The translations under genes were made by a program, and so were the position numbers. Positions 1 to 8,400 of a stretch of 64,000 nucleotides of DNA are shown here, piece by piece. The notes under the pieces were generated by a model, which saw only the letters and a list, made by a program, of their open reading frames with translations, searched no databases and had not been told where the DNA came from. The stretch's first letter is position 1, and each line of letters starts with the position of its first letter. The DNA is from Rhodococcus marinonascens NBRC 14363 (GTDB lineage: Bacteria; Actinomycetota; Actinomycetes; Mycobacteriales; Mycobacteriaceae): assembly GCF_001894885.1 (NCBI RefSeq), contig NZ_BCXB01000013.1, positions 62,001 to 126,000 on the forward strand. The letters are read 5' to 3'.

Positions 1-2
1 TG

Positions 3-1460
3 CGTGCCGCGCTGAGATCTCCACGCAGGCTGAAGACCGAGGCACTTGCCGGTGTCGTGGTCGCGCTTGCGCTCATTCCGGAGGCGATCTCGTTCTCCAT
101 CATCGCCGGTGTAGATCCCCGGGTGGGGTTGTTCGCCTCCTTCACCATGGCCGTGACCATCGCCTTCGTGGGTGGACGTCCCGCGATGATCTCGGCCGCG
201 ACCGGGGCGATCGCCCTGGTGGTGGCGCCGCTGTCTCGGGAATACGGCCTGGACTATCTCATCGCCGCAGTGCTGCTGGCAGGGGTGCTGCAGATCGTCC
301 TGAGCCTGGTCGGAGTGGCGAAACTGATGCGGTTCATCCCGCGCAGCGTCATGACCGGATTCGTCAACGCCCTCGCGATCCTGATCTTCACCGCTCAGTT
401 GCCCCACCTGATCGACGTGCCCGCGCTGGTCTACCCGATGGTCGCTGTCGGACTGCTGATCATGGTGTTCCTGCCCAGATTCACCAAGGCAGTTCCCGCG
501 CCCTTGGTGGCCATCGTGCTGTTGACAGTCGCTACGGTCGTGTTCGCGCTAAACGTCCCGAACGTCGGTGACGAGGGCGAACTCCCCTCAAGCCTGCCCT
601 CCTGGCTCATCCCGGACGTGCCGATGAACTTGGACACGCTGTCGATCATCGCCCCCTATGCCCTGGCGATGGCGCTGGTCGGGCTGCTCGAATCGTTGAT
701 GACGGCGAAACTCGTCGACGACATCACCGACTCGCATTCGGACAAGACGCGGGAGGGCTGGGGTCAGGGGGTCGCGAACCTGGTCACTGGACTGTTCGGT
801 GGCATGGGCGGGTGCGCGATGATCGGCCAGACCATGATCAACGTGAAGGTTTCCGGTGCCCGCACCCGGATCTCGACGTTCCTCGCGGGAGTATTTCTCC
901 TGGTGTTGGTGGTCGGATTGGGCGACGTTGTCGCACTGATTCCGATGGCAGCCCTGGTCGCGGTCATGATCATGGTCTCGGTCGGCACCATGGACTGGCA
1001 CAGCATCACACCGAAAACGCTGCGGCGGATGCCCCGGAGCGAGACGACGGTGATGCTCGCGACGGTCGCCGTGACCGTCGTCACCCACAACCTGGCCTAC
1101 GGGGTCTTCGTCGGCGTCGTCACCGCGATGGTGCTCTTCGCCCGCCGGGTTGCTCACCTGACCGAGGTCGTCGACATCGCACACCCCGACGACGACACCC
1201 GGGTCTATGCGGTGCGCGGGGAACTCTTCTTCGCCTCGAGCAACGATCTGATCTACCAGTTCGACTATGTCGGGGATCCGCAGAACGTGGTGATCGACAT
1301 GTCCGGCTCACACATCTGGGATGCCTCCACGGTGGCCACGCTCGACGCGATCACCACCAAGTATGCGTCCAAGGGAAAGAACGTCGAGATCGTCGGTCTC
1401 AACTCGGCCTCCGCAGACCGTCACGTACGACTGAGCAGCCGGATGGGCGCCGACCATTAG
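3..1460 (+). CDS. SulP-family anion transporter with C-terminal STAS domain (5' partial)
   Basis: Inner-membrane transporter of the SulP/SLC26 family, expected to move sulfate, bicarbonate or a related anion. The reading frame is open to the left edge: residues RRLKTEALAGVVVALALIPE match the usual N-terminal SulP start region, so the true start lies upstream and the GTG at 57 is internal. Many hydrophobic helices follow, including the family-like stretch IPEAISFSIIAGVDPRVGLF. From about base 1150 a soluble STAS domain begins, with VVIDMSGSHIWDASTVATLD resembling the anti-sigma-antagonist phosphoacceptor loop. The stop is TAG at 1458. The substrate cannot be read from the sequence. No operon partner is visible downstream. 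Confidence 0.9.
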   Translation, partial: RAALRSPRRLKTEALAGVVVALALIPEAISFSIIAGVDPRVGLFASFTMAVTIAFVGGRPAMISAATGAIALVVAPLSREYGLDYLIAAVLLAGVLQIVLSLVGVAKLMRFIPRSVMTGFVNALAILIFTAQLPHLIDVPALVYPMVAVGLLIMVFLPRFTKAVPAPLVAIVLLTVATVVFALNVPNVGDEGELPSSLPSWLIPDVPMNLDTLSIIAPYALAMALVGLLESLMTAKLVDDITDSHSDKTREGWGQGVANLVTGLFGGMGGCAMIGQTMINVKVSGARTRISTFLAGVFLLVLVVGLGDVVALIPMAALVAVMIMVSVGTMDWHSITPKTLRRMPRSETTVMLATVAVTVVTHNLAYGVFVGVVTAMVLFARRVAHLTEVVDIAHPDDDTRVYAVRGELFFASSNDLIYQFDYVGDPQNVVIDMSGSHIWDASTVATLDAITTKYASKGKNVEIVGLNSASADRHVRLSSRMGADH

Positions 1461-1513
1461 GCGTCGATCCGAGTCGTCGAGGCCAGTGCAGGGCTACGAG
1501 TGCGTCCGCAAGT

Positions 1514-1546
1514 CCCGGATACCCCGGATACCCCGGATACCCCGGG
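1514..1546 (+). repeat. Short tandem repeat, 9-bp unit CCCGGATAC
   Basis: Three perfect head-to-tail copies of CCCGGATAC and a partial fourth. Too short and without spacers to be a CRISPR array. It lies in non-coding sequence and could be a slippage product. Confidence 0.85.
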
Positions 1547-2020
1547 TCCTCGGCGGGGACTTTCTCGATGCTCTTACGGGCGGCCGCTTTGCGATTCTGC
1601 GCCAGATCGACCTGCGCGCGTTGGAGTAGCGCTCGGTGCCTCACCTCCGGTCCTCGACTGCGGAGGCGAAGCGCCTCCTTGAAATTCTCGCGTGCGACGT
1701 GTGCTAACCACGGCGGTGCACGGGAGTTGGTCGCCGATGTGCTGCCGGAGGCGTTCCTGGGGGTGACGTTCCTCTCCTGCCAGGAGGTTCAGGAGTTGTG
1801 GTCGAGCTGACGACAGTTCGGGAATCGCCATGACCTGCGAAACTAGTGACTCGTCGGGATACCGGCGGATTTGTCTCGGGATAGCGCAGCAGGGAGACCG
1901 ACAACTGCGGAGCATGGGTATCGCGATTTTCCGTATGTGGTTGTTATTCAATCGGGTTCGACGCTGGCGGCTTGCTCGATCGTGGTGGTCACCGAGACAA
2001 CGCTGTCCGTCTGCTGGCTG

Positions 2021-2066
2021 TGTTCACCCCGTCCGATCGGGGGACACCCGGCTGGTCCGATACGGG
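2021..2066 (+). repeat. Intergenic motif shared with 22447-22513
   Basis: Contains GTCCGATCGGGGGACACCC followed closely by GCTGGTCCGATACGGGG. The same order of blocks, preceded by a similar TGTGTTC stretch, occurs at 22447-22513, where GGTCCGATCAGGGGACACCC is present twice. Both sites lie 140-240 bases upstream of a secreted-protein gene. Either a regulatory direct repeat or the remnant of a mobile-element end; the sequence does not decide. Confidence 0.55.
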
Positions 2067-2271
2067 GTCTGTTCGGGGGATAGACGCGGCCGGAAAGTGC
2101 GGCAACACTTCATCGAGGTGGTGCACGTCGGGATGCCACCGGATTTCGTCTCGGGCTATACGGCAGAGGAATGAATAAGTAAGTGTCACCTTGCAGAGGT
2201 CGACGATGCGTGAACCACCTCGCCGCCTGATCCGATCTATTCTAGTCAACTCCGAGTCTGAGGTGAGTTTC

Positions 2272-3667
2272 GTGAATCGAAGCGAGTGGTCAAGAGCTGC
2301 GGTCGTGGCAATCCTGTCTGCAGGAGTCCTGCCGTTCGTGCATGCCACCGCACAAGCCGCTGACGATCCCGTCACCGGAGAAGGCGGTACCGTCCATTCG
2401 GAGACAAAATTCAAGGTCAGTTGTGGAGCATTTGCCAACGGGGGTACGGCTACTACGGGATTTAACGGACCGGTCGATGATCTCTTCACGAACACTGCAA
2501 CTGGTGTCACGAATGAGATGGGCATTCGAGCCATCTTTCCGAAATCGGCGCCTGCTGGGCAAACATTTACCTATGCTCTTGACTTTGACCCCATAAAAAT
2601 CACCACGGATAATTTCGAAAGCGGGAGCGGTGCCAAAAATAATGCCATATCCCGCGCTACGCGGATGAAGCTCGATGTCGATATCCCAAAGGGGACCGAC
2701 TTCGTGTCCGCCGAACTGGAGAATGTTCCGGACGCAATTTCAGGTTCTTCATCAAAATTTCCAAACGAAATTATTCGCGTCAATGACAAGGGAGTCGAGT
2801 CGCAAACAGGGAATCACCTGCGAGTGGCACTCAATAACGCTACAGAGCAGAGAACGACAAACGGAACGGTCACCAATAATGGACCCAAGGCTTCAGGGCA
2901 GGATGTGGGGGGGATGGACCGTCGACAGGTTTAATAGCGAAAACGAACTGTTGATCAATTTTCCCACCATCAAAGTTACGGTAAAAGCCGATTCCCTGGG
3001 AGACGTGAGTCCAAGCATCAGAGTCGGCAAGAATGCGAACGAATACAACAATGCGAGTAACTTCTTTACTTTCTTGACACGCAATGCAGTCGACACTCAG
3101 ATCTACCCGAATTCCGGATTTCATAGTATTCGCTGTTCGCCTCGCGACACGCCGGATTATCCCGTGAATGATGGTGCGCGGCCGTTGCCGTCGATCGAGT
3201 CCTCTATTTACGGTTTGGACGGTCGGGTGCTCGACATTCTCGACAACGGAACTGCCGCGGGCACTAATGTGCAAATGTGGGACTACACGGGTGCGGAGAA
3301 CCAGCAGTGGATGCTGAAGGATAATGGGCAGATCGTCAACCCACACACAGGGAAATGCTTGGATGTGTTCCCCACGGCCACGAATTCCCCTTCATATATT
3401 AGTGGCGGCAGCAACGGCGAACGGGTCGCGATCAACGACTGTGCAACGACGGACCAGTTGCGGATAACAGATTATGCGGCCCAGCGCTGGAGCGTCGACG
3501 ATGCGGTGATCGACGGCAGGTCGGCCGGTGGCGCCATCGTCAACAATGCTAAGGCCGGCAAATGCCTGGATGTCACCGACGGTGAATCCGCCAACGGCAC
3601 ACGGTTGCAAATCTGGGACTGCACCGGCGGGCCCAACCAGCAATTCAACTTCGCTCCCCAGGCATGA
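2272..3667 (+). pseudogene. Secreted ricin-type (beta-trefoil) lectin, split by a one-base slip in a G7 run
   Basis: Two overlapping frames form one protein. The first starts at GTG 2272, behind GAGGTGA, with a signal peptide (AILSAGVLPFVHATAQA, cleavage likely after AQA). It runs through a beta-rich domain and hits a stop at 2932-2934. The second frame continues the same domain and then a ricin-type carbohydrate-binding domain from about 3190, with QxW-like motifs NQQWML, AQRWSV and NQQFNF and two GKCLDV repeats. The frames join exactly at seven Gs (2907-2913): removing one G gives VGGWTVDRFN and an open frame to TGA 3665. This is either a true inactivation, a phase-variable tract or a base-call error. 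The N-terminal domain is not recognised. A secreted sugar-binding role is inferred. Confidence 0.8.
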
Positions 3668-3712
3668 GCGATCCCGCCTCATGAGGTAGTGCCGGCGATT
3701 CGATCGGGGATC

Positions 3713-3749
3713 GGTGCCCGAGGTTCTGCGGTTGCAGGCCTCGGGCACC
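3713..3749. terminator. Hairpin terminator after the lectin gene
   Basis: Perfect 11-bp inverted repeat GGTGCCCGAGG / CCTCGGGCACC with a 15-base loop, between the convergent lectin and acyltransferase genes. There is no long T run, as is common in high-GC actinobacteria, and it could serve both directions. Confidence 0.7.
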
Positions 3750-3837
3750 GGCGGGTCTGTCCCATAAATGGGCATGGTCTCGGGTGGACCGGGTGCCGGA
3801 GACCCACCCGTTCGCCACCTAGTAGTAATCGGCAATC

Positions 3838-4566
3838 TCACCGGAAACTTGTGACGAGCGGCTTGACCGCCAGATCCCTCCACCAGCCGAACGCCTCGGC
3901 GAGCGACTCCGGGAGGTCCGCGTGTGCACCCGGGCTTCCCGGGGCGTATAACGCCTCCACGGCCGCGATGTCGGCTTCGGCGATCCCGATCCGCGCCATG
4001 CCCATGCGGTTTGCGCCGCGCAGGGTGACCGGGTTGCCGAACACCGTGGCGAACGGCGGAATGTCCTTGGCAATCACCGATCCCATCCCCACCATTGCGC
4101 GGTCACCGATGACGCGACGCTGGTGAATCACCGTGTTTATCCCGAGATTGACGCCGTCGCCCATGGTCACGTGTCCGCCGAAAGTAGTTGACGGCGCGAT
4201 GGTGCAGTCCTCGCCGATCTGTACATCGTGCGCCACCGAGATACGGTTCATCACGAAGCCGCCGCGCCCGATCCTCGTCGTCCGCTCGGCTCCCTGGTGT
4301 ACCGCGCTCAATTCGCGGATCACCGTTCCCGCGCCGATAACCACCCCCTTGTGGGGGCTGGCCTCTTTCCACGTCCGGGGATGTACCTTCCCGATCCACT
4401 CGGGCGGCGCCCCGAGAGTGACATGGGCGCCGATCCAGCAGTCGTCACCGATGTCGAGTGGTCCGGTGAGGACGGCGTAGGGCCCGATGCTCACCCGGTT
4501 GCCGATAGTCACTTCGTCGCCGATCACGACGGTGGGGTGGATTTCGCAGCTATCACCGATGGTCAT
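3838..4566 (-). CDS. LpxA-like left-handed beta-helix acyltransferase
   Basis: 242-aa hexapeptide-repeat acyltransferase of the LpxA/WbbJ superfamily. Successive IGDxxxIxxxVxIG turns run from the first residues (MTIGDSCEIHPTVVIGDEVT) to about residue 170. The motif NRISVAHDVQIGEDCTIA places a histidine where LpxA keeps its general base. Mycolata do not make lipid A, so the likely reaction is N- or O-acylation of a sugar in a cell-wall glycan or secondary metabolite. It is transcribed divergently from the DegT aminotransferase and the Gfo/Idh oxidoreductase, which together suggest an acylated amino sugar. Start ATG at 4566. The acyl donor and sugar are unknown. Confidence 0.85.
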   Translation of the reverse strand: MTIGDSCEIHPTVVIGDEVTIGNRVSIGPYAVLTGPLDIGDDCWIGAHVTLGAPPEWIGKVHPRTWKEASPHKGVVIGAGTVIRELSAVHQGAERTTRIGRGGFVMNRISVAHDVQIGEDCTIAPSTTFGGHVTMGDGVNLGINTVIHQRRVIGDRAMVGMGSVIAKDIPPFATVFGNPVTLRGANRMGMARIGIAEADIAAVEALYAPGSPGAHADLPESLAEAFGWWRDLAVKPLVTSFR

Positions 4567-4688
4567 GAAAGAATCGGGGTTCCTTTCACTAGCCGTGAGG
4601 CGGTGGGAGCCTTCACGTTGTTGTACGTTTCATGTTGTTGCACTCTGTGGAGACGGCGTGAATTAAACATCAATCTAGCGGAGGCACA

Positions 4689-5789
4689 GTGATCGCGATC
4701 TCGAGTATTTCTTTTGGAGAGGACGTCGAGCGTGAGGTCCTCGACACTCTCCGATCCGGCGTGGTCGCGCAGGGGCCGAAGGTTGCCAGGTTCGAGGAAG
4801 GGTTCGCCGATCTCGTCGGTACTCGACATGCCGTCGCTGTGAACAATGGCACCACCGCGCTGATCGCGGCCCTGCGGGTGCAGGATCTCGAGCCGGGCGA
4901 CGAAGTGCTCACCACCCCGTTCACGTTCGTAGCCACCCTCAACGCGATCCTCGAGTCCGGGGCGACGGCACGGTTCGCAGACATCACGGAGGCCGATTTC
5001 GCCCTCGACCCCGACATTGCGTCACAGTGCGTGAACGAGCGCACCAAGGTGCTTCTCCCGGTGCATCTGTACGGGCAGGCAGCCGACATGGGGACGCTGA
5101 TGCCGCTCGCGGAGTCGCGGGGGCTGACGGTGATCGAGGATGCGGCCCAGGCGCACGGGGCCACGTTCGAGGGCCGGGGCGCAGGTAGCTTCGGGCTCGG
5201 GTGTTTCTCGTTCTACGCCACCAAGAATCTCACCACCGCTGAGGGCGGGATGATCACCACCGATGACGACGCCGTCGCGGATCGGCTGCGAGTACTGCGA
5301 AACCAGGGCATGCGGCGGCGCTACGAGTACGAGATGGTGGGCCAGAACTTTCGGATGACGGATCTTCAGGCCAGTCTCGGGCTGCCGCAACTGGGTTCCT
5401 ACCGAGAACAGGTGGAGGCGCGCCGACGTAACGCCGAGGCATTGCGAACCGGCCTGAAGGACGTCGACGGTCTCCGTCTGCCTTCGGAAATCGCCGGTCG
5501 TGGGCACGTGTGGCATCAGTTCACCGTGACACTCGGCGACGATGCGCCGATCGACCGCGACACCCTCGCGCAGCGACTGCTCGAGCGTGAAGTCGGCAGC
5601 GGGGTGTACTACCCACGGACCGCCTACGACTACGACTGCTACCGCGAGCATCCCAGGGTGATCGTCGAGGACACCCCGGTCGCGACATCGGTGGCGCGCC
5701 GATGCCTCAGCCTGCCAGTCCACGCGGCGCTGTCCACCGGCGAGATAGATCAGATCGTCGCAGCCGTGCGCGAAGCGATGGGGGCATGA
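4689..5789 (+). CDS. DegT/DnrJ/EryC1/StrS-family sugar aminotransferase
   Basis: PLP-dependent aminotransferase (366 aa, normal family size) expected to convert a nucleotide-linked keto sugar into an amino sugar. Visible motifs: NNGTTALIAALR (cofactor phosphate loop), IEDAAQAHGA with the PLP-ring aspartate near residue 151, and FSFYATKNLTTAEGG with the Schiff-base lysine near residue 179. GTG start at 4689 behind GGAGG. The last codon overlaps the start of the next gene in an ATGA, so the two are translationally coupled. With the divergent acyltransferase it resembles WlbA/B/E-type acetamido-sugar pathways, but substrate assignment is inference. Confidence 0.9.
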   Translation: MIAISSISFGEDVEREVLDTLRSGVVAQGPKVARFEEGFADLVGTRHAVAVNNGTTALIAALRVQDLEPGDEVLTTPFTFVATLNAILESGATARFADITEADFALDPDIASQCVNERTKVLLPVHLYGQAADMGTLMPLAESRGLTVIEDAAQAHGATFEGRGAGSFGLGCFSFYATKNLTTAEGGMITTDDDAVADRLRVLRNQGMRRRYEYEMVGQNFRMTDLQASLGLPQLGSYREQVEARRRNAEALRTGLKDVDGLRLPSEIAGRGHVWHQFTVTLGDDAPIDRDTLAQRLLEREVGSGVYYPRTAYDYDCYREHPRVIVEDTPVATSVARRCLSLPVHAALSTGEIDQIVAAVREAMGA

Positions 5790-6754
5790 TGACGACGAAT
5801 CGACCAAGGATCGCGCTCGTGGGGTCCGGCAAGATGGGTTCATTGCACGCGCGCGTCCTCACGCAGTCTCCCCTGTGCGATCTGGCCCTGCTGGTCGAGC
5901 CTCACGAGGAACGGGGCCGGGAGGCGGCGGAACGGTTCGACACCACCTGGGCCGCGGATTTCGACGACCTCGCCGGGATCGACGCCGTCGTCGTCGCGGC
6001 GGCGACTCCCGCGCATTACGACGTGGCGGGCCGAATTCTGGATCTAGGCAAGCCACTGCTCGTCGAGAAGCCGCTCGCCGCAACGTACGAGGAGAGTACC
6101 GACCTCGTGAAGCGGTCCGCCGCCACCGGAGTGCCGCTGATGTGCGGTCTGCTTGAGCGGTTCAACCCGGCGGTCCGGACCGCACGCGAGTTTGCCAGCG
6201 ATGTATGGCAGGTCAACGGTATTCGGCACTCGCCGTTCGTTTCCCGCATCCCTACGGGCGTCGCGACCGACCTCCTGATTCACGATGTCGACCTCGCGAT
6301 CGGATTCGTCGGATCACAGCCCGTCGGAGCGAAGGGCGAATTCGGCTACTTCCACGACAGCTCGGTGCGCAACGAGGCGGAGGATTGCGCCGAGGCTGTG
6401 CTGCGTTTCGAATCCGGTGCGGTGGCGACCATTTCGGCCAGCCGGGTGAGTCAGCGGAAAATCCGGCAGTTGTCGCTGCTCGAGTCAGGCCGGCTGATCG
6501 AAATCGATCTCTTGCGCCGTGACATCACGATCTACAAGCACATCGATGACAACCTCCCCGCTGACCGGGACGGTTACCAGCAGCAGACGGTGATCGAGAT
6601 CCCGACCATCCGCTACAGCGAGGAACCCCTCGCCGCCCAGCTCGCGCATTTCATCGGGCTGATCGGCGGCGAGGGTGATCCCGGTGTGGAACGCGATTCG
6701 ATCCTGCCCGCGCATCGCGTGGTCCACGAGGTGACCGTGTCGGCTAACAGCTGA
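5786..6754 (+). CDS. Gfo/Idh/MocA-family sugar oxidoreductase
   Basis: NAD(P)-dependent dehydrogenase of about 322 aa. The Rossmann N-terminus shows RIALVGSGKMGSLHARVL, and LLVEKPLAAT carries the family's EKP motif with the catalytic lysine. ATG 5786 overlaps the stop of the aminotransferase (ATGA), so it is the second gene of a coupled pair. It likely oxidises the sugar-nucleotide ring before or after amination, as WlbA-type enzymes do. Its 3' end overlaps the convergent flavoprotein gene by 11 bases. Confidence 0.9.
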   Translation: MMTTNRPRIALVGSGKMGSLHARVLTQSPLCDLALLVEPHEERGREAAERFDTTWAADFDDLAGIDAVVVAAATPAHYDVAGRILDLGKPLLVEKPLAATYEESTDLVKRSAATGVPLMCGLLERFNPAVRTAREFASDVWQVNGIRHSPFVSRIPTGVATDLLIHDVDLAIGFVGSQPVGAKGEFGYFHDSSVRNEAEDCAEAVLRFESGAVATISASRVSQRKIRQLSLLESGRLIEIDLLRRDITIYKHIDDNLPADRDGYQQQTVIEIPTIRYSEEPLAAQLAHFIGLIGGEGDPGVERDSILPAHRVVHEVTVSANS

Positions 6755-7700
6755 GCTTGGCCTCGACCGCCAGGCGCGTGTCTTCCTCGATGAGGTTGCC
6801 GTTGATTGCTGCGGCCGCGTTCAGGCCCGCGGCGGCAGCGGTGATCACCTGCGCCTTCCAATCGGTCACGTTGCCGGCCACCCACACCCCCGGAATCGCT
6901 GTGGCGCCGGTGGCGTCCGAGGCGATGGCGGTGCCGACGACGTGCCCGGCCATCTCCTGATCGGTGGCCTCGAGGCCGAGGCTCTCCAGGACCTCGGAGC
7001 GAGCCGCGAACGCCGCCGTGACCACCACGGCCGCTAGCGGGAACACCTGGCCGGTGTGCATGCGGACACCGGCCAGTCGGTCGCCGGTCACCTGGAGTCC
7101 CGCCACCGCGCCGTCGACGACTGCGATGCCGCGCGCGGCAAGTCGGTCGAACTCGTGGGAGGTGGGTTCGATCGCATCGCCCAGGAACAACGTCACGTCG
7201 TCGGTCCACTGTCGCCACATCAGCGCTTGGTGAATGGCTAACGGGCCGGTGGCCAGGACGCCGACCGGCTGGTCGCGGATCTCCCAACCGTGGCAGTAGG
7301 GGCAGTGGAGAACGTCGCGTCCCCAGCGCTCGGCCAGCCCGGGAATATCGGGGAGTTCGTCGACGAGGCCGGTGGTCACCAGGAGTCTGCGCGCGAGCAC
7401 CGCCTTTCCGTCGGCGAGGACCACCCGGAACGTCCCGTCCCCCAAAGGTTCGGCCGACGTGACTGTCCCGGTCATGACCTCACCGCCGTAAGCGGACACC
7501 TCATCGCGCCCGCTCATCAGCAGTTCACCGGGAGGTGTGCCCTCGCGGCCAAGATAGTTGTGGATGTGCTCGGCGGGCGCGTTGCGTGGGTCGCCCGCGT
7601 CGATCACCAGCACCGTCCGGCGCGCCCGCGACAGCGCCAACGCCCCGCTGAGTCCGGCCGCGCCGCCGCCGATGACCACTACCTCGTAACTGTCTTCCAC
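6744..7700 (-). CDS. Thioredoxin-reductase-like FAD/NAD(P) oxidoreductase
   Basis: About 318-aa flavoprotein. N-terminal FAD-binding motif VVVIGGGAAGLSGALAL, a redox-type CPYC in DVLHCPYCHGWEIR, and a C-terminal GVWVAGNVTDWKAQV FAD contact. I place the start at GTG 7700 because AAGGAGAACGCG sits directly upstream; the longer upstream frame has no ribosome binding site. The size and CPYC fit the small thioredoxin-reductase-like group often paired with a divergent XRE-cupin regulator, exactly the arrangement here. No thioredoxin gene is adjacent, so the electron acceptor is unknown. Confidence 0.9.
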   Translation of the reverse strand: MEDSYEVVVIGGGAAGLSGALALSRARRTVLVIDAGDPRNAPAEHIHNYLGREGTPPGELLMSGRDEVSAYGGEVMTGTVTSAEPLGDGTFRVVLADGKAVLARRLLVTTGLVDELPDIPGLAERWGRDVLHCPYCHGWEIRDQPVGVLATGPLAIHQALMWRQWTDDVTLFLGDAIEPTSHEFDRLAARGIAVVDGAVAGLQVTGDRLAGVRMHTGQVFPLAAVVVTAAFAARSEVLESLGLEATDQEMAGHVVGTAIASDATGATAIPGVWVAGNVTDWKAQVITAAAAGLNAAAAINGNLIEEDTRLAVEAKLSC

Positions 7701-7768
7701 CGCGTTCTCCTTTGTTCGTGGGTTCTGCGGTCGATTGTTTACCACCACTGAAAAATCTAGCAAAAATG

Positions 7769-7785
7769 TTTGCCGTTGTGGCAAA
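7769..7785. promoter_or_regulatory. Inverted repeat TTTGCC-N5-GGCAAA, candidate operator
   Basis: Perfect 6-bp arms with a 5-base spacer in the divergent promoter region, 9 bases before the regulator's ATG and about 68 bases before the flavoprotein start. The position suits autoregulation and control of the flavoprotein by the XRE-cupin protein. Binding is inferred. Confidence 0.6.
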
Positions 7786-7794
7786 ATTGTGGAC

Positions 7795-8400
7795 ATGACC
7801 GAAGACCTACCCGGCCTCGACGGAGTTCTCGACGCGGTGGGACCGCGACTGAAAGCGCTGCGCCGACAGCGGGACACGACCCTGGCCCAACTCTCCGACG
7901 CGACCGGGATCTCGGTCAGCACCCTTTCGCGCCTCGAATCCGGTCAGCGCAAACCCACCCTCGAGTTGATGCTTCTGCTGGCCCGTGCCCACCAACTCCC
8001 ACTGGACGAACTCGTCGACGCGCCCGCCACCGGCGACCCGCGTGTCCACCTGCGACCCATCGAGCGCCACGGCTCGATCATTCTCCCGCTGACCCGTAGA
8101 CCCGGTGGGATCCAGGCGTTCAAGCACGTGTTCCCACCGGGAAACCCGGCTGGAGAACCGCGTTTACAGGTCCATGAGGGCTACGAATGGCTTTATGTGC
8201 TGTCCGGTCGACTGCGACTGCTGCTCGGGGAACACGACGTGATCCTGACTCCGGGCGAGGTCGCCGAGTTCGACACCCACGTCCCGCACTGGTTCGGCAA
8301 CCACGGGCCGCAACCGACGGAAATCCTCAGCCTCTTCGGACCGCAGGGCGAGCGCGCGCACGTTCGCGCGCGACCCGCGGGCGATCCTCCTACCTTCTGA
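7795..8400 (+). CDS. XRE-family regulator with C-terminal cupin domain
   Basis: About 201 aa. An N-terminal helix-turn-helix is visible (ATGISVSTLSRLESGQRKPT), followed by a cupin sensor domain (VHEGYEWLYVLSGRLRLLLG, then VPHWFGNHG). The ATG at 7795 gives the canonical N-terminus MTEDLPGLDG; an upstream extension would read through the operator. The cupin probably binds a small effector and the HTH binds the TTTGCC repeat just upstream. Divergent to the flavoprotein. The stop overlaps the end of the convergent membrane-protein gene by 11 bases. Confidence 0.9.
   Translation: MTEDLPGLDGVLDAVGPRLKALRRQRDTTLAQLSDATGISVSTLSRLESGQRKPTLELMLLLARAHQLPLDELVDAPATGDPRVHLRPIERHGSIILPLTRRPGGIQAFKHVFPPGNPAGEPRLQVHEGYEWLYVLSGRLRLLLGEHDVILTPGEVAEFDTHVPHWFGNHGPQPTEILSLFGPQGERAHVRARPAGDPPTF

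Larger units (their letters stand above)
1461..2271. other. Gene-poor stretch between SulP and lectin genes
   Basis: About 800 bases without a convincing gene. Short frames exist on both strands but none has a recognisable domain, a good ribosome binding site or codon use like its neighbours. It contains a 9-bp tandem repeat at 1514-1546 and a motif at 2021-2066 shared with the region upstream of the secreted-protein gene at 22651. It may be decayed sequence plus the promoter region of the lectin gene. Confidence 0.6.

Noticed and set aside
812-1810. Long + strand frame within and after the SulP gene
   Set aside because: Arg/Gly/Asp-rich shadow of the SulP coding sequence in another frame; no start signal or domain.
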